64,000 nucleotides of DNA from Chryseobacterium sp. FP211-J200 (GCF_001643375.1 NZ_LSHB01000011.1:1-64000), one strand, 5' to 3'; shown: positions 42,671 to 51,891, numbered from the stretch's first letter. A program made the numbers and translations. The notes: a model not told the origin generated them from the letters alone.

Positions 42671-42747
42671 TGAGTGGAGCTCTTTTTGTAAGCAATGGAA
42701 AAGCATAGGCACAAAAAAGCGGGAACGGAGGACGGAAAAGCTGCCCC
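42671..42747. repeat. Copy 2 of the ~75-bp dispersed element (reversed)
   Basis: It starts TGAGTGGAGCTCTTTTTGT, has AAAAAAGCGGGAACGGA in the middle and ends AAAAGCTGCCCC: the reverse complement of the block order at 36175-36247. Blocks match closely, the central part differs. Confidence 0.75.
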
Positions 42748-42756
42748 AAAAAAAGA

Positions 42757-42785
42757 AAACCACACAATTATGAGATGCGTGGTTT
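42757..42785 (-). terminator. Terminator of the 42811 gene
   Basis: AAACCAC (42757-42763) pairs with GTGGTTT (42779-42785); on the minus strand the T-run TTTTCTTTTTTT follows. It lies 25 nt after the stop. Confidence 0.7.
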
Positions 42786-42810
42786 CCTTACTAACAATTT
42801 AAACATTTAT

Positions 42811-43212
42811 TTATCTATTATCTATCGTCACGCTCACTGGCATCACATAAGTTGCAGCCATCATATTTTGGTTCAGTTTGTTGACGTCCACTTTGTAAAG
42901 CAGATTTGCGAGAACATTTTCTAATTCTTTGCTGACATTTTTGCAGTCACCATTGGCGCGGATATTTGTGATTTTTCCGTTCTCAACCAGACTGAATCTG
43001 ACGTCTGAATTGATCACGCCTTCTTTATAATTCGAATTTGTGAAGTCGAAATTATCTTTTACGAGTTTCCTAAGTTCCCCAAACGCATCGCCGGAACGAA
43101 GCACTACTTCCTGTATATTTTTCTCAGATTCCTGAGCTTGAGCTACACTGAACAAACCTGCAAATACAAATATTGATAATGCAACCATTTTACTAATCAT
43201 TTTCATTTCCAT
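42811..43212 (-). CDS. Secreted protein with TonB-C-like domain
   Basis: A 133-aa protein with signal peptide (MISKMVALSIFVFAGLFSVAQAQ). The C-terminal part NSDVRFSLVENGKITNIRANGDCKNVSKELENVLANL resembles the TonB C-terminal fold ('V-x-F-x-V-x-x-x-G-x-I'). No membrane helix beyond the signal peptide, so it is not a TonB protein itself. Start could be 43212, 43206 or 43200. A -7 box lies 40 nt upstream. Confidence 0.65.
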   Translation of the reverse strand: MEMKMISKMVALSIFVFAGLFSVAQAQESEKNIQEVVLRSGDAFGELRKLVKDNFDFTNSNYKEGVINSDVRFSLVENGKITNIRANGDCKNVSKELENVLANLLYKVDVNKLNQNMMAATYVMPVSVTIDNR

Positions 43213-43252
43213 AATCAATTGATTTTAAGTTAATATTTATCTTATCTACAGA

Positions 43253-43260
43253 CAAAGTTA
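43253..43260 (-). promoter_or_regulatory. Putative -7 box
   Basis: Minus strand TAACTTTG, a full TAnnTTTG match about 40 nt before the start at 43212. Same octamer as at 23462 and 40823. Confidence 0.45.
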
Positions 43261-43324
43261 CAACATTTTAATATTCCGTTCATATTAAATTAACATTGAG
43301 AGTGAAAATTTAACATTGTGATTT

Positions 43325-43360
43325 CAAAAAAAATTCCAAGAGAACTGAATCACTTGGAAT
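43325..43360 (-). terminator. Terminator of the small lipoprotein gene
   Basis: ATTCCAAG (43333-43340) pairs with CTTGGAAT (43353-43360); the minus strand continues with a long T-run (43332-43325). Confidence 0.8.
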
Positions 43361-43381
43361 AAATATCGTTTATTTTAACAA

Positions 43382-43567
43382 CTACTTCCGTTGTCCTGGT
43401 GCAAACGGCCTTGCAGATTTGGTTCCGAAAACCTTTTTGGCCTGTCCTGGCGGCATTGGTTTCGCACCTCTAGGATGTGGCGGTCTGTGTGGTCTTCTCG
43501 GTGGGACACAAGAGGATAAGCTTAATAAAAATATACCAGTTGCTAGATAAATTTTAATTGATTTCAT
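43382..43567 (-). CDS. Small Pro/Arg-rich lipoprotein
   Basis: A 61-aa lipoprotein: MKSIKIYLATGIFLLSLSSC then VPPRRPHRPPHPRGAKPM, PPGQAKKVFGTKSARPFAPGQ. The tail with repeated 'PGQ' and basic residues is known from small Flavobacteriia envelope proteins sometimes labelled 'quinol oxidase subunit 4', a label not supported by sequence. Function unknown. The frame extends to 43606; the shorter start is used because of the signal peptide. Confidence 0.65.
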   Translation of the reverse strand: MKSIKIYLATGIFLLSLSSCVPPRRPHRPPHPRGAKPMPPGQAKKVFGTKSARPFAPGQRK

Positions 43568-43689
43568 TTTTTTGATTGATGACAAAATTGATACCAATAT
43601 CAACACTTTCTTTATAAATGATAGACCAACATTTGTTTTTCCTGATCCAAATCGATAAATTTGAATCTTACCGAATTAAAAATATCATT

Positions 43690-44454
43690 ATGTCCATCAC
43701 CAACGAGTCAGAATTAATCGGAATGCAAAAGGCAAGCGAGGCTGTAGCTTACACTCTGAAGAAAATGAGAAACTTCGCCAAAGCGGGAATTTCAACCAAG
43801 GAATTAGATGATTTCGGTGGTAAAATCCTGGAAGAAATGGGTGCTAAATCTGCGCCGTATTTGACTTATGGTTTTCCCGGTTACACTTGCATAAGCGTGA
43901 ATAATGAATTTTGCCACGGGATTCCGTCCGAGAAAACAATTCTGAAAGAAGGCGACCTGATCAACATCGATGTTTCTGCGGAACTTGATGGCTATTGGTC
44001 AGATAATGGCGGTTCGTTTGTGATTGGAGAAGATATCAACCATCATCAAAAACTGATTGACGCGTCCAAAGAAATCCTGAAAAAAGCAATTTCCAATATA
44101 AAAGGAGGCGTAAGAATTTCAGACATTGGTCATCTGATGGAAACCGAAGCAAAAAAAAGAGGTTACAAAGTCATCAAAAACCTGACTGGACACGGCGTTG
44201 GTAGAAGTCTACACGAGGAACCACACGAGATTGCGAATTACCGAGACCGATTCAACACGCAAAGATTCAAGAAAAATTCGGTGGTGGCGATTGAGACTTT
44301 CATTTCCACAACTTCCACGATTGCCGACACTCAAAAAGATGGCTGGACAATGGTTGGAAACAAAGGCGGTTTTATGGCGCAACACGAACATACAATTGTT
44401 GTAACTGACGGGAAACCAATGATTCTGACGGAAGCGAATGAGATTTACAATTAA
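43690..44454 (+). CDS. map: Methionine aminopeptidase, type I
   Basis: A 254-aa enzyme that removes N-terminal Met from new proteins. Metal ligands by position: INIDVSAELDGYWSDNGGS (two Asp), TGHGVGRSLHEEP (His), AIETFIST (Glu) and QHEHTIVVTDG (Glu). The N-terminal zinc-finger extension of eukaryotic forms is absent; there is a type Ia fold. ATG 43690 (MSITNESELIGM) is preferred to the upstream opening at 43618. It is followed by a terminator and convergent uvrA. Confidence 0.93.
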   Translation: MSITNESELIGMQKASEAVAYTLKKMRNFAKAGISTKELDDFGGKILEEMGAKSAPYLTYGFPGYTCISVNNEFCHGIPSEKTILKEGDLINIDVSAELDGYWSDNGGSFVIGEDINHHQKLIDASKEILKKAISNIKGGVRISDIGHLMETEAKKRGYKVIKNLTGHGVGRSLHEEPHEIANYRDRFNTQRFKKNSVVAIETFISTTSTIADTQKDGWTMVGNKGGFMAQHEHTIVVTDGKPMILTEANEIYN

Positions 44455-44466
44455 GAATATCAAACA

Positions 44467-44499
44467 AAAATGTCACTCCAAACGGAATGACATTTTTTA
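44467..44499. terminator. Terminator between map and uvrA
   Basis: AAAATGTCA (from 44468) pairs with TGACATTTT, with a CTCCAAACGGAA loop that itself has a CC-GG stem, then a T-run. Confidence 0.8.
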
Positions 44500-44511
44500 T
44501 TTATAGTAAAA

Positions 44512-44546
44512 TCTAACTTCTAAAATCTAAGCTCTAACTTCTAATT
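44512..44546. repeat. Heptamer tandem repeat TCTAAxx, five units
   Basis: TCTAACT, TCTAAAA, TCTAAGC, TCTAACT, TCTAATT, each exactly 7 nt, from 44512 to 44546. It belongs to the same family as the TTTAGAA array at 37238-37293 (reverse complement) and likewise lies next to a terminator in a convergent gap. Confidence 0.8.
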
Positions 44547-44549
44547 AAG

Positions 44550-47378
44550 TTACATTTCCTTCTTCAAAAACTTCGCCGTTAAACTTTTCTTAGACTTGAT
44601 AATCTGCTCAGGCGTTCCTTCTGCAATGATTTGTCCGCCGTGTTTTCCACCTTCTGGTCCAACATCGATAATGTGGTCAGCGAGTTTGATAACGTCCATA
44701 TTATGCTCGATAATTATGAATGAATTTCCTAATTCCACCAATTGGTTGATGGCTTCCATTAAAACTTTTACATCTTCGAAATGAAGACCTGTTGTTGGTT
44801 CATCCAGAATATAAAGTGTGTTTCCGGTTTGTCTTTTGGAAAGTTCCGTTGCCAGTTTCACACGTTGCGCTTCTCCTCCACTCAAAGTTGTGGATTGTTG
44901 TCCAATCGTGATGTAACCCAAACCAACATCCTGCAAAGTTTTCACTCGGATGTAAATTTTCGGAATCGGCTGGAAAAATTCTACTGCTTCATTGATGGTC
45001 ATTTCCAGAATATCAGAAATCGATTTTCCTTTGTAACGAACTTCCAGAGTTTCGCGGTTGAAACGTTTTCCGTGGCAAGTTTCGCAATGCACATAAACAT
45101 CGGGCAGGAAATTCATTTCAATCACCTTCAAACCGCCACCTTGGCAAGTTTCGCAACGTCCGCCTTTCACATTGAAAGAGAATCTTCCCGCTTTGTAACC
45201 TCGGATTTTACTCTCTGGCAATTCGGCAAAAAGATTACGAATATCCGTAAACATTCCGGTGTAAGTCGCTGGATTGGAACGTGGCGTTCTACCAATTGGA
45301 CTTTGGTCAACATCTACGATTTTGTCGATATTATCAATCCCATCGATGCTTTTGTACGGCAAAGGTTCCTGAATCGCTCTGTAAAAATGACGGTTCAGAA
45401 TAGGATAAAGTGTTCCATTGATCAAAGACGATTTTCCACTTCCGGAAATCCCTGAAACAACCACCAATTTTCCTAATGGAATTTCGAGATTGACATTTTT
45501 AAGGTTATTTCCTGTCGCACCCTTCAGAACAATTGATTTTCCGTTTCCGGCTCTTCGTTCTGCAGGAATCTCGATTTTTCGTTTCCCCGTCAGATAATCT
45601 GCGGTGATGGTGTTGGCCTTTTTGATGTCTTTCGGATGACCTTGCCATAGAATTTCTCCACCGAATTTCCCGGCTCTTGGACCAATATCTAAAACGTGGT
45701 CGGCTTCCAAAATCATATCTTTATCGTGCTCCACCACCAAAACCGAATTCCCGATATCACGAAGATGTTTCAAGGAATTAATCAATCTTTCGTTATCTCT
45801 TTGGTGAAGACCAATTGAAGGTTCATCCAAAATATAAAGTACGTTGACCAATTGAGAACCGATTTGTGTCGCCAAACGAATTCGCTGAGATTCGCCTCCG
45901 GAAAGGGTTTTCGAGCTTCTGCTCAAACTCAGATAATCCAAACCGACATCCAGAAGGAATTGCAATCTGGTTTCGATTTCTCTAAGGATTTCGTAAGCGA
46001 TGATTTTATTTTTCTCACTGAAAGTATCTTTCACATCAGCCAACCATTCTTTCAAATCTAATAAAGAAAGGCCATTGATTTCCGCAATATTTTTTCCATC
46101 GATCTTGAAACTCAAACTTTCCTGACGCAGACGGGCGCCTTTACAAGTCGGGCAAACTTCCTCAGTTGTGAAATTTCTTTCCACCAAAACAGCGTCGTAA
46201 TTTTCACGTTCGTCCACAATCTCTTCAAGGATATGTACCAAACCTTCGAAGTTGATTTTAATTTTTTTCGAAATTCCGGCGTGTTTCAGTTCTTTCGTAA
46301 TGTCCTTATTATGACCGTAATAGATGTATTCCAAAGCTTCTTTCGGAATATCTTTGAAAGGCGTTGTCAAACTCAAATCGAAAACTTCCAAGATTAATTT
46401 AATCTGAGAAAGAATCCATTTGTTGGATTTGATTTGTTCTAAAGGTAGTAAAGCACCTTGATTGATTGACAATTTATCATTTTCGACGAAATAGTCGGTA
46501 TTCACTTTCTTAACCGTTCCAAGACCTTTACAAGTTTCGCAACTTCCTTTCGGCGAGTTAAATGAAAATGTATTCGGTTCCGGCAAAGCCATCGAATCTC
46601 CCGTGATATCATCCATCAAATTCTTACTGAAAAAATGGATTTCTTCACTTCCCATTTCCTGAATGGCAATCAAACCTTCGCCCATATCAGAAGCGGTTTT
46701 TAGAGATTTTTGCATTCTAAGTTCCGTCGCCGCTTCTCCGATAATCCATCTGTCCACCACAACTTCCACATCGTGGGTTTTGTAACGGTCGAGTTTCAAA
46801 TCGTATTCGATGTCTTGAAGAACGCCGTCGATTCTGGCCTGAGAATAACCTTTTTTGGAAAGATGAATGAACAATTCGTGGTAATGTCCTTTTCTGGAAC
46901 GCACAACCGGCGCCATCAAATAGACTTTTTTCCCTTTGAAGTTTTCCTTGATCGTATCAAGAATCTGGTCTTCGGTATAACTTACCAAACGTTTCCCGGA
47001 ACTCATCGAATAAGCGTCGGAAACCCTTGCAAACAACAGTCTCAAATAATCGTAAAGTTCGGTGATGGTTCCAACGGTTGAACGTGGATTTTTGTTGGTT
47101 GTTTTTTGTTCTATGGCGATAACTGGAGAAAGTCCTTCGATCTTGTCAACATCCGGACGTTCCAAACCACCAAGAAACTGCCTTGCATAAGCAGAAAACG
47201 TCTCGATGTAACGCCTTTGCCCTTCTGCAAAAATCGTATCAAATGCTAGGGAAGATTTTCCGCTTCCGGAAAGTCCTGTGATGACCACCAATTCGTTGCG
47301 TGGGATTTTGACGGTGATGTTCTTGAGGTTGTGCTCTCGAGCGCCGTAAATTTCGATAAATTCCTGATTATCTTTCAT
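44550..47378 (-). CDS. uvrA: Excinuclease ABC subunit A
   Basis: A 942-aa nucleotide-excision-repair ATPase that loads UvrB on damaged DNA. Walker [18 protein letters not shown] and, in the second half, [18 protein letters not shown]; two signature motifs [16 protein letters not shown] and [16 protein letters not shown]; three Cys pairs ([26 protein letters not shown]...CETCHGKRF) bind zinc in the insertion and DNA-binding modules. [22 protein letters not shown] ends the second ATPase domain. Normal full-length. A -7 box for it lies at 47490. Confidence 0.97.
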   Translation of the reverse strand: MKDNQEFIEIYGAREHNLKNITVKIPRNELVVITGLSGSGKSSLAFDTIFAEGQRRYIETFSAYARQFLGGLERPDVDKIEGLSPVIAIEQKTTNKNPRSTVGTITELYDYLRLLFARVSDAYSMSSGKRLVSYTEDQILDTIKENFKGKKVYLMAPVVRSRKGHYHELFIHLSKKGYSQARIDGVLQDIEYDLKLDRYKTHDVEVVVDRWIIGEAATELRMQKSLKTASDMGEGLIAIQEMGSEEIHFFSKNLMDDITGDSMALPEPNTFSFNSPKGSCETCKGLGTVKKVNTDYFVENDKLSINQGALLPLEQIKSNKWILSQIKLILEVFDLSLTTPFKDIPKEALEYIYYGHNKDITKELKHAGISKKIKINFEGLVHILEEIVDERENYDAVLVERNFTTEEVCPTCKGARLRQESLSFKIDGKNIAEINGLSLLDLKEWLADVKDTFSEKNKIIAYEILREIETRLQFLLDVGLDYLSLSRSSKTLSGGESQRIRLATQIGSQLVNVLYILDEPSIGLHQRDNERLINSLKHLRDIGNSVLVVEHDKDMILEADHVLDIGPRAGKFGGEILWQGHPKDIKKANTITADYLTGKRKIEIPAERRAGNGKSIVLKGATGNNLKNVNLEIPLGKLVVVSGISGSGKSSLINGTLYPILNRHFYRAIQEPLPYKSIDGIDNIDKIVDVDQSPIGRTPRSNPATYTGMFTDIRNLFAELPESKIRGYKAGRFSFNVKGGRCETCQGGGLKVIEMNFLPDVYVHCETCHGKRFNRETLEVRYKGKSISDILEMTINEAVEFFQPIPKIYIRVKTLQDVGLGYITIGQQSTTLSGGEAQRVKLATELSKRQTGNTLYILDEPTTGLHFEDVKVLMEAINQLVELGNSFIIIEHNMDVIKLADHIIDVGPEGGKHGGQIIAEGTPEQIIKSKKSLTAKFLKKEM

Positions 47379-47489
47379 TTATAGATATTCATTTCTTTTT
47401 TAAAGGTCAAATGGAATCGCTAATTTTTATTTTTTTCTTCACTTTTTAATGACAGCGATTTCATTGAAAAGTCCAATTCTGGGAAAACG

Positions 47490-47497
47490 CAAATTTA
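47490..47497 (-). promoter_or_regulatory. Putative -7 box for uvrA
   Basis: Minus strand TAAATTTG matches TAnnTTTG, ~112 nt before ATG 47378. The long leader or a promoter closer to the gene are alternatives; no LexA-type site was noticed. Confidence 0.35.
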
Positions 47498-47586
47498 CGG
47501 AATTTAATTGACGATTGCACTTTACCTTAATTCAAGTTTAATAATATTTAACAGAGATTTGGCCTTAAATAAATTTTTGATAGGCT

Positions 47587-47594
47587 TATCTTTG
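47587..47594 (+). promoter_or_regulatory. Putative -7 box for the S1/P1 nuclease
   Basis: TATCTTTG followed by C matches TAnnTTTG, 22 nt before ATG 47617. The nearest TTG upstream is 25 nt away, slightly long. Confidence 0.5.
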
Positions 47595-47616
47595 CCGCTT
47601 GAAATAATTTAAAAAA

Positions 47617-48411
47617 ATGAAAAGTATTTTATCAAAATTCACGTTTGCCGTTTTAATGTTCTCATCTTTCTATTGCTTTGCTTGGGGATTGACGGGCCAC
47701 CGCGTGATTGCAGAAATCGCTCAACATCATTTGAGTTCCAAAGCTGAAAGAAACATCAAAAAACTACTGCAAAATCAGAAATTGGCTTACTATGCCAACT
47801 GGCCGGATTTCATCAAGTCTGATACGACTGGCGTCTGGAAGGAAACTTCGTCTTGGCATTATGTGAACATCAATGCACAAAAGAATTTCCAGCAATTCAA
47901 AGATTCTTTGGAAGCTCAAAAAAGTCCGAATCTTTACACTCAAATTGAAAATTTAGCAAAGAAAATTAAGGATAAAAACACTTCCGAAGCTGATAAGAAA
48001 AATGCTTTGGTTTTCTTGGTTCATTTGGTGGGCGACCTTCATCAACCGCTTCACGTTGGACGCTATGAGGATTTGGGAGGAAATAAAATCAGTATAACTT
48101 ATTTTGGACAAAACACGAATTTGCATTCGCTTTGGGATTCGAAAATGGTGGAAGACAGAAAATATTCTTACACAGAATTTGCGAATCTTTTGGACATCAA
48201 ATCGAAAGATGATGTGAAGAGCATTCAAGGTGGAACTTTGCAGGATTGGTTGTATGACAGTCAGAAAATTGCAAACTCTATCTATTTTCACACGCCGAAA
48301 GATTCCAAATTGAGTTACGCATACAATTACCGTTTTGAATCTACCGTTGAAAGACAATTGTTGTACGGCGGATTACGTTTGGCGAAAGTGCTAAATGATG
48401 TTTTTGGGTAA
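47617..48411 (+). CDS. Secreted S1/P1-type zinc nuclease
   Basis: A 264-aa nuclease, signal peptide ending FYCFA before W-G. The mature N-terminus WGLTGHRVIAEIAQHHL supplies the Trp and His that bind zinc; other ligands are in YYANWPDFIKSD, HYVNINAQ, HLVGDLHQPLHVGR and NLHSLWDS. It cuts single-stranded nucleic acids (and can remove 3' phosphates) and probably scavenges nucleotides outside the cell. Single gene. Confidence 0.92.
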   Translation: MKSILSKFTFAVLMFSSFYCFAWGLTGHRVIAEIAQHHLSSKAERNIKKLLQNQKLAYYANWPDFIKSDTTGVWKETSSWHYVNINAQKNFQQFKDSLEAQKSPNLYTQIENLAKKIKDKNTSEADKKNALVFLVHLVGDLHQPLHVGRYEDLGGNKISITYFGQNTNLHSLWDSKMVEDRKYSYTEFANLLDIKSKDDVKSIQGGTLQDWLYDSQKIANSIYFHTPKDSKLSYAYNYRFESTVERQLLYGGLRLAKVLNDVFG

Positions 48412-48437
48412 ATAAAACTTAAAATCAATTCTTTATT

Positions 48438-48471
48438 AAGTCCAATTCCAGAAGGTTATTGGACTTTTTTA
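48438..48471 (+). terminator. Terminator after the nuclease gene
   Basis: AAGTCCAAT (48438-48446) pairs with ATTGGACTT (48458-48466), then T-run. It faces the oppositely directed GNAT gene ending at 48508. Confidence 0.8.
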
Positions 48472-48507
48472 TTTCTTATTCGATAATGTTTTTTCTATTC
48501 TCAGATA

Positions 48508-48996
48508 TTACTCAAGATCTTTAATCATCCAAAGATTACAACCTGAATGCCCTGAGTTGCCCAAAGGTTTTTCTAAATATTGGAATCCTTGTCTTTCATA
48601 AATAGAAACTGCTTTACTGAACTCTGGAATACTTTCGAGATAAACGTTTTTTAAACCCAAATTTTTAGCTTTCTCAATACATGTTTCGAGTAATAATTTT
48701 CCAGTTCCTTTTCCTCTTGCTTCTTTTGAAAGGTAAAATTTGGCAAGTTCAGTTGTGTCGTCAGGCAAATTATTTGTTGGAAAAATTCCGCAACAACCTA
48801 AAATCAAACCATCTTCTTCTGCCACAAACAATGCTGATTTCTCAGTTTGAAATAATGAATATAAATCATCTGTAGTCGGGTCGGAATAAACGGTTCCATC
48901 GGTACAACTTACTTCGAAATCGTGAAATGAAGTTCTGATAATCTTTGCAAGAATCTCGTTGTCTTCAACTTTATTTTCTCTAATGATTACTGACAT
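48508..48996 (-). CDS. GNAT family N-acetyltransferase
   Basis: A 162-aa enzyme. The acetyl-CoA site is KFYLSKEARGKGTGKLLLETCIEKAKNLGL (R/Q-x-x-G-x-G/A), followed by VYLESIPEFSKAVSIYERQGFQYL. Its substrate cannot be told from sequence. It is 16 nt from the UbiA-like gene and could share its transcript. Confidence 0.85.
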   Translation of the reverse strand: MSVIIRENKVEDNEILAKIIRTSFHDFEVSCTDGTVYSDPTTDDLYSLFQTEKSALFVAEEDGLILGCCGIFPTNNLPDDTTELAKFYLSKEARGKGTGKLLLETCIEKAKNLGLKNVYLESIPEFSKAVSIYERQGFQYLEKPLGNSGHSGCNLWMIKDLE

Positions 48997-49012
48997 TTTT
49001 TTTGAAAATATT

Positions 49013-49936
49013 TTAAATTAACCAAGGATATTTGTGATAGATTCCATCAAAAAGCATTGCCAGAATTCCGAAGAAAATCCAAAGTCTTAGAAGATTCAAA
49101 GCTTTAAACTTATCATTTTTTTGATTTCTGAACAACATATAAACTGTTCCCAAGATCACAATAATTGTTAATAAAAAATACCACGCAATTATATTTTTGA
49201 AGCCAATTCCAACACTTAAAATCAATGAAACAATCAAGGTGATAATTAATAAAATTAATAAAATAGACCTTGTATTTTGGAATCCGAGTCGGTTCGCAAT
49301 CGTTTCGTAACCAAACATTTTATCGGCGTTTTTCGTTAACGTATCTTTTGTAACATCGATGATGAAAAGCATTAGAAAAAGGAAGATTGCCAAGAACAAA
49401 ATCTTCAGCGAAAACGTCTGATAATAAATCAACATTCCGAAGAATGGATAAAGCGTCAACGCTACGAAAGTGAAATTATTAAGAACAATGATTTTGCTGA
49501 GTTTATGGCTGTAAAACCACATTAAAAACTGGTAAATCAAGAAGAAAATAAAAACCCGGTGCGACACAAAAAACGCCAATCCAAGCGACAATGCGTTGAG
49601 CATAACATAAGCCGTCAGAAAATATTTTTCTTTGAGGAAATTCTGTAATTTGGAGCGAAAAGGTTTCACTAACTGGTCCTTTTCTTTATCATAAAAACGA
49701 TTGATAATCCCGCCAGCCAAGATACTAAGCACAGAACAGATGATAATAAAATGAACCTTATAATCGAACACGAAATTTCTGAAACTCTCTTCCCGATTGA
49801 ACAGGAAAAACGTAGAAACATAGAGTGCAAATGTGAGCAAAACCGCCACGAAAAAACGGGCGCCCAACAGAAAACCCATCAACTGAGAAACACGGTAAAG
49901 GGCATTTCGGGAAGTTGGTTTTGTTTCGTTGGTCAT
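49013..49936 (-). CDS. UbiA-like prenyltransferase family membrane protein
   Basis: A 307-aa protein with about eight membrane helices. Motif 1 is INRFYDKEKDQLVKP (N-x-x-x-D-x-x-x-D), motif 2 is IIDVTKDTLTKNADKMFG (D-x-x-x-D), as in UbiA-superfamily aromatic or glycerol-phosphate prenyltransferases. The next gene upstream is a GHMP (mevalonate-type) kinase, fitting isoprenoid lipid synthesis. The opened frame (49978) starts inside a repeat; ATG 49936 is chosen. Confidence 0.8.
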   Translation of the reverse strand: MTNETKPTSRNALYRVSQLMGFLLGARFFVAVLLTFALYVSTFFLFNREESFRNFVFDYKVHFIIICSVLSILAGGIINRFYDKEKDQLVKPFRSKLQNFLKEKYFLTAYVMLNALSLGLAFFVSHRVFIFFLIYQFLMWFYSHKLSKIIVLNNFTFVALTLYPFFGMLIYYQTFSLKILFLAIFLFLMLFIIDVTKDTLTKNADKMFGYETIANRLGFQNTRSILLILLIITLIVSLILSVGIGFKNIIAWYFLLTIIVILGTVYMLFRNQKNDKFKALNLLRLWIFFGILAMLFDGIYHKYPWLI

Positions 49937-49977
49937 TTTAAGTTCTTTGTGCGTAAGCTTTTGAGTATTGTAAAACA

Positions 49978-50052
49978 CTTCGACTCCGCTCAGTGTGACA
50001 ACGCTTATACTAACAATATTTTCTAGAGCTGTCAGTCTGAGCGGAGTCGAAG
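49978..50052. repeat. CTTCGACTCCGCTCAG palindrome pair
   Basis: CTTCGACTCCGCTCAG (49978-49993) and its exact complement CTGAGCGGAGTCGAAG (50037-50052), 43 nt apart. Same family as 42546-42621 and the half in copA. It lies between the UbiA-like and GHMP-kinase genes. Confidence 0.85.
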
Positions 50053-50084
50053 ACTTTTTTATTCGTGATTAATTTAACTAAATT

Positions 50085-51011
50085 TTAGAATCTGTAAATG
50101 ACTTCTTTGTGAAAACCTTCCAGCATTTTTTCCGCCTTTTCGTAATCTTTGGAGAAGCCTAAGATGTAACCTCCGCCTCCGCTTCCGCAAAGTTTGAGGT
50201 AGTAAGCGTTGGAATCAATTCCTTTTTTCCAAATGTTGAAAAGATTTTCCGGAATCATCGGACGGAAATGTTCGTAAGCCCAAACCGATAATTTCTTCAG
50301 GTTTTTGAAAAATGGATTCATATCTTTTCTAAGGAAAGCGTCGATGCAAGCGTTGTTGTAACGGATGAATTCTTCTTTCAAAGTTTTACGAAAACCTTCG
50401 TTCTTCAATTTTTCAAAGAAGATTTGAATCATTGGTCCAGTTTCGCCAATTGTTCCAGAATCAATCAGGAAAATTGCGCCTTTGCCCAATTCTTCTGCCG
50501 GAATAGAAACTTTGTCAACACTGTCTTTGCTTTCAATCAGAATCGGAAGATTCATAAAGCAAATCAATGGGTCGATTCCTGAACTTTTTCCGTGGAAATA
50601 ACTTTCCAACTGACCGAAAATCATTTTCAAATCCTTCAGTTCGTTTTTCGAAATCGTATCAGGTTCTCTTTTTGTGAAAGAATATTTTTCGAAAATCGCG
50701 GCCACCAAAGCGCCTGAACTCCCTACTCCATAACCTTGCGGAATATTGGAATCGAAGAACAAACCTTTTGAAATGTCATTTTTAAAAGAATTGACATCTA
50801 ATTTGTATTCTGCAGGTAATTCCAGATCAAGAAGATAATTGGAATATTTTTCCAAAGATTGGTTTGATTTCTTTTCGAAATCGTTGTCCAAATCAGAAAA
50901 TTTGAGTGTTCCTTTATAAAAACTGTATGGTAAAGTGAGTCCTTGAGAATCCTCAATAATGCCATACTCACCGAAGAGAAGAATTTTCGCGTAAAATAAA
51001 GGGTTTGTCAT
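50085..51011 (-). CDS. GHMP kinase (mevalonate-kinase-like)
   Basis: A 308-aa kinase. Motif 1 KILLFGEYGII, motif 2 PQGYGVGSSGALVAAIF (ATP loop), motif 3 LCGSGGGGYILGF, and FHGKSSGIDPL, where the Asp is catalytic. It phosphorylates mevalonate or a related alcohol, feeding isopentenyl diphosphate synthesis. Flavobacteriia use the mevalonate pathway, so mevalonate kinase is likely. A UbiA-like prenyltransferase lies 149 nt downstream; other pathway genes are not in the window. Confidence 0.82.
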   Translation of the reverse strand: MTNPLFYAKILLFGEYGIIEDSQGLTLPYSFYKGTLKFSDLDNDFEKKSNQSLEKYSNYLLDLELPAEYKLDVNSFKNDISKGLFFDSNIPQGYGVGSSGALVAAIFEKYSFTKREPDTISKNELKDLKMIFGQLESYFHGKSSGIDPLICFMNLPILIESKDSVDKVSIPAEELGKGAIFLIDSGTIGETGPMIQIFFEKLKNEGFRKTLKEEFIRYNNACIDAFLRKDMNPFFKNLKKLSVWAYEHFRPMIPENLFNIWKKGIDSNAYYLKLCGSGGGGYILGFSKDYEKAEKMLEGFHKEVIYRF

Positions 51012-51028
51012 AGTGTGTTTTGATGTTT

Positions 51029-51036
51029 CAAATTTA
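51029..51036 (-). promoter_or_regulatory. Putative -7 box for the GHMP kinase
   Basis: Minus strand TAAATTTG, a full TAnnTTTG match, ~18 nt upstream of ATG 51011, giving a short leader. -33 TTG would be 26 nt away, too long for a firm call. Confidence 0.45.
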
Positions 51037-51105
51037 CAAAAAATAAACTATTCGACTATTATCAAAAAATGAACCGTATTTTTAATTTTTTATTAATTAT
51101 TGAAA

Positions 51106-51891
51106 TTAATCTTTGTAGGGAAATAATATCAGGAAACCATCATAAACACTTTTGTGCAGAATGGTTGCGTGGTTATCGTCCGTCATCAGATTGTATTCTA
51201 CCTTGAGATTCTTTTTTCCGGAGTTTTTAAGAACCTGATAAAGTGCATCTGCATCTTTCACCATTGTCTTGTGTTCATTTTTTCCGACAGAAACATACAC
51301 AAACCTTTCATCATCTTTCTGCGCTGATAGCAATGCATTGGCTTTGTTCAAAAGACTCTCATCATCCCACCATAGGCTTGGACTGATGATAAAATAATGG
51401 GTGAAAAGATTTGGTTTATTCAATAAAACCTCAGTTGCCAAAAGTCCACCAAGCGACTGACAAATGATATATTTTGTTTTATCAGTTTTGTAATTTTTAT
51501 CGATAAAAGGCTGCAACTCTTCTCCTAGAAAACGAATAAATTTGTCCGAATGTCCCGTTGTAGGATAATCTTTCTGCAAATCTTTCAAATCTGTATGAAA
51601 CGTGAAATCCCTTTTTCTATCAACATTCGCAATACCAACGATTATGAAATCCGGCATTTTGAACTGCATATTGAAAAACTGCTGAAGTCCGACCAAATGA
51701 AGGAAATCCTCATTCATACTTCCGTCCAGAATATAAATGACAGGATAACTTTTGGTCTTGTCATAAGTCTGTGGAAGATAGATATTCAAAGTCCTTTTTT
51801 CATTAAGAATCTTAGAATCCAACGTAACTTTCTTACCTATAATCAAATCTTCTGAAACCGAAGTCTGAGCATTGAATGTTGCAAAAATCAA
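51106..51891 (-). CDS. Secreted IroE/Fes-type esterase
   Basis: An alpha/beta hydrolase of ~261 aa. Motifs: NIYLPQTYDKTKSYPVIYILDGS, nucleophile elbow ICQSLGGLLATE (Ser), acid Asp near VKDADALYQ and base His in TDDNHATILHKS. The family cleaves esters, including siderophore or sugar esters. No ATG begins the frame: it opens FESIGFLFLLIFATFNAQ, a signal-peptide-like stretch following an in-frame stop at 51931-51933, with TTG at 51891 the only usual start. Either the start is TTG/ATA near 51891-51909 or the native ATG has been lost. It follows the transporter gene by 34 nt on the same strand. Confidence 0.78.
   Translation of the reverse strand: MIFATFNAQTSVSEDLIIGKKVTLDSKILNEKRTLNIYLPQTYDKTKSYPVIYILDGSMNEDFLHLVGLQQFFNMQFKMPDFIIVGIANVDRKRDFTFHTDLKDLQKDYPTTGHSDKFIRFLGEELQPFIDKNYKTDKTKYIICQSLGGLLATEVLLNKPNLFTHYFIISPSLWWDDESLLNKANALLSAQKDDERFVYVSVGKNEHKTMVKDADALYQVLKNSGKKNLKVEYNLMTDDNHATILHKSVYDGFLILFPYKD

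Noticed and set aside
43618-43689. N-terminal extension of methionine aminopeptidase
   Set aside because: The extra 24 residues lack the usual zinc-finger and ATG 43690 begins at the family's normal N-terminus.
44781-45455. 224-aa plus-strand frame opposite uvrA
   Set aside because: Shadow of the uvrA coding strand (Cys/Phe/Ser-rich, no motifs).
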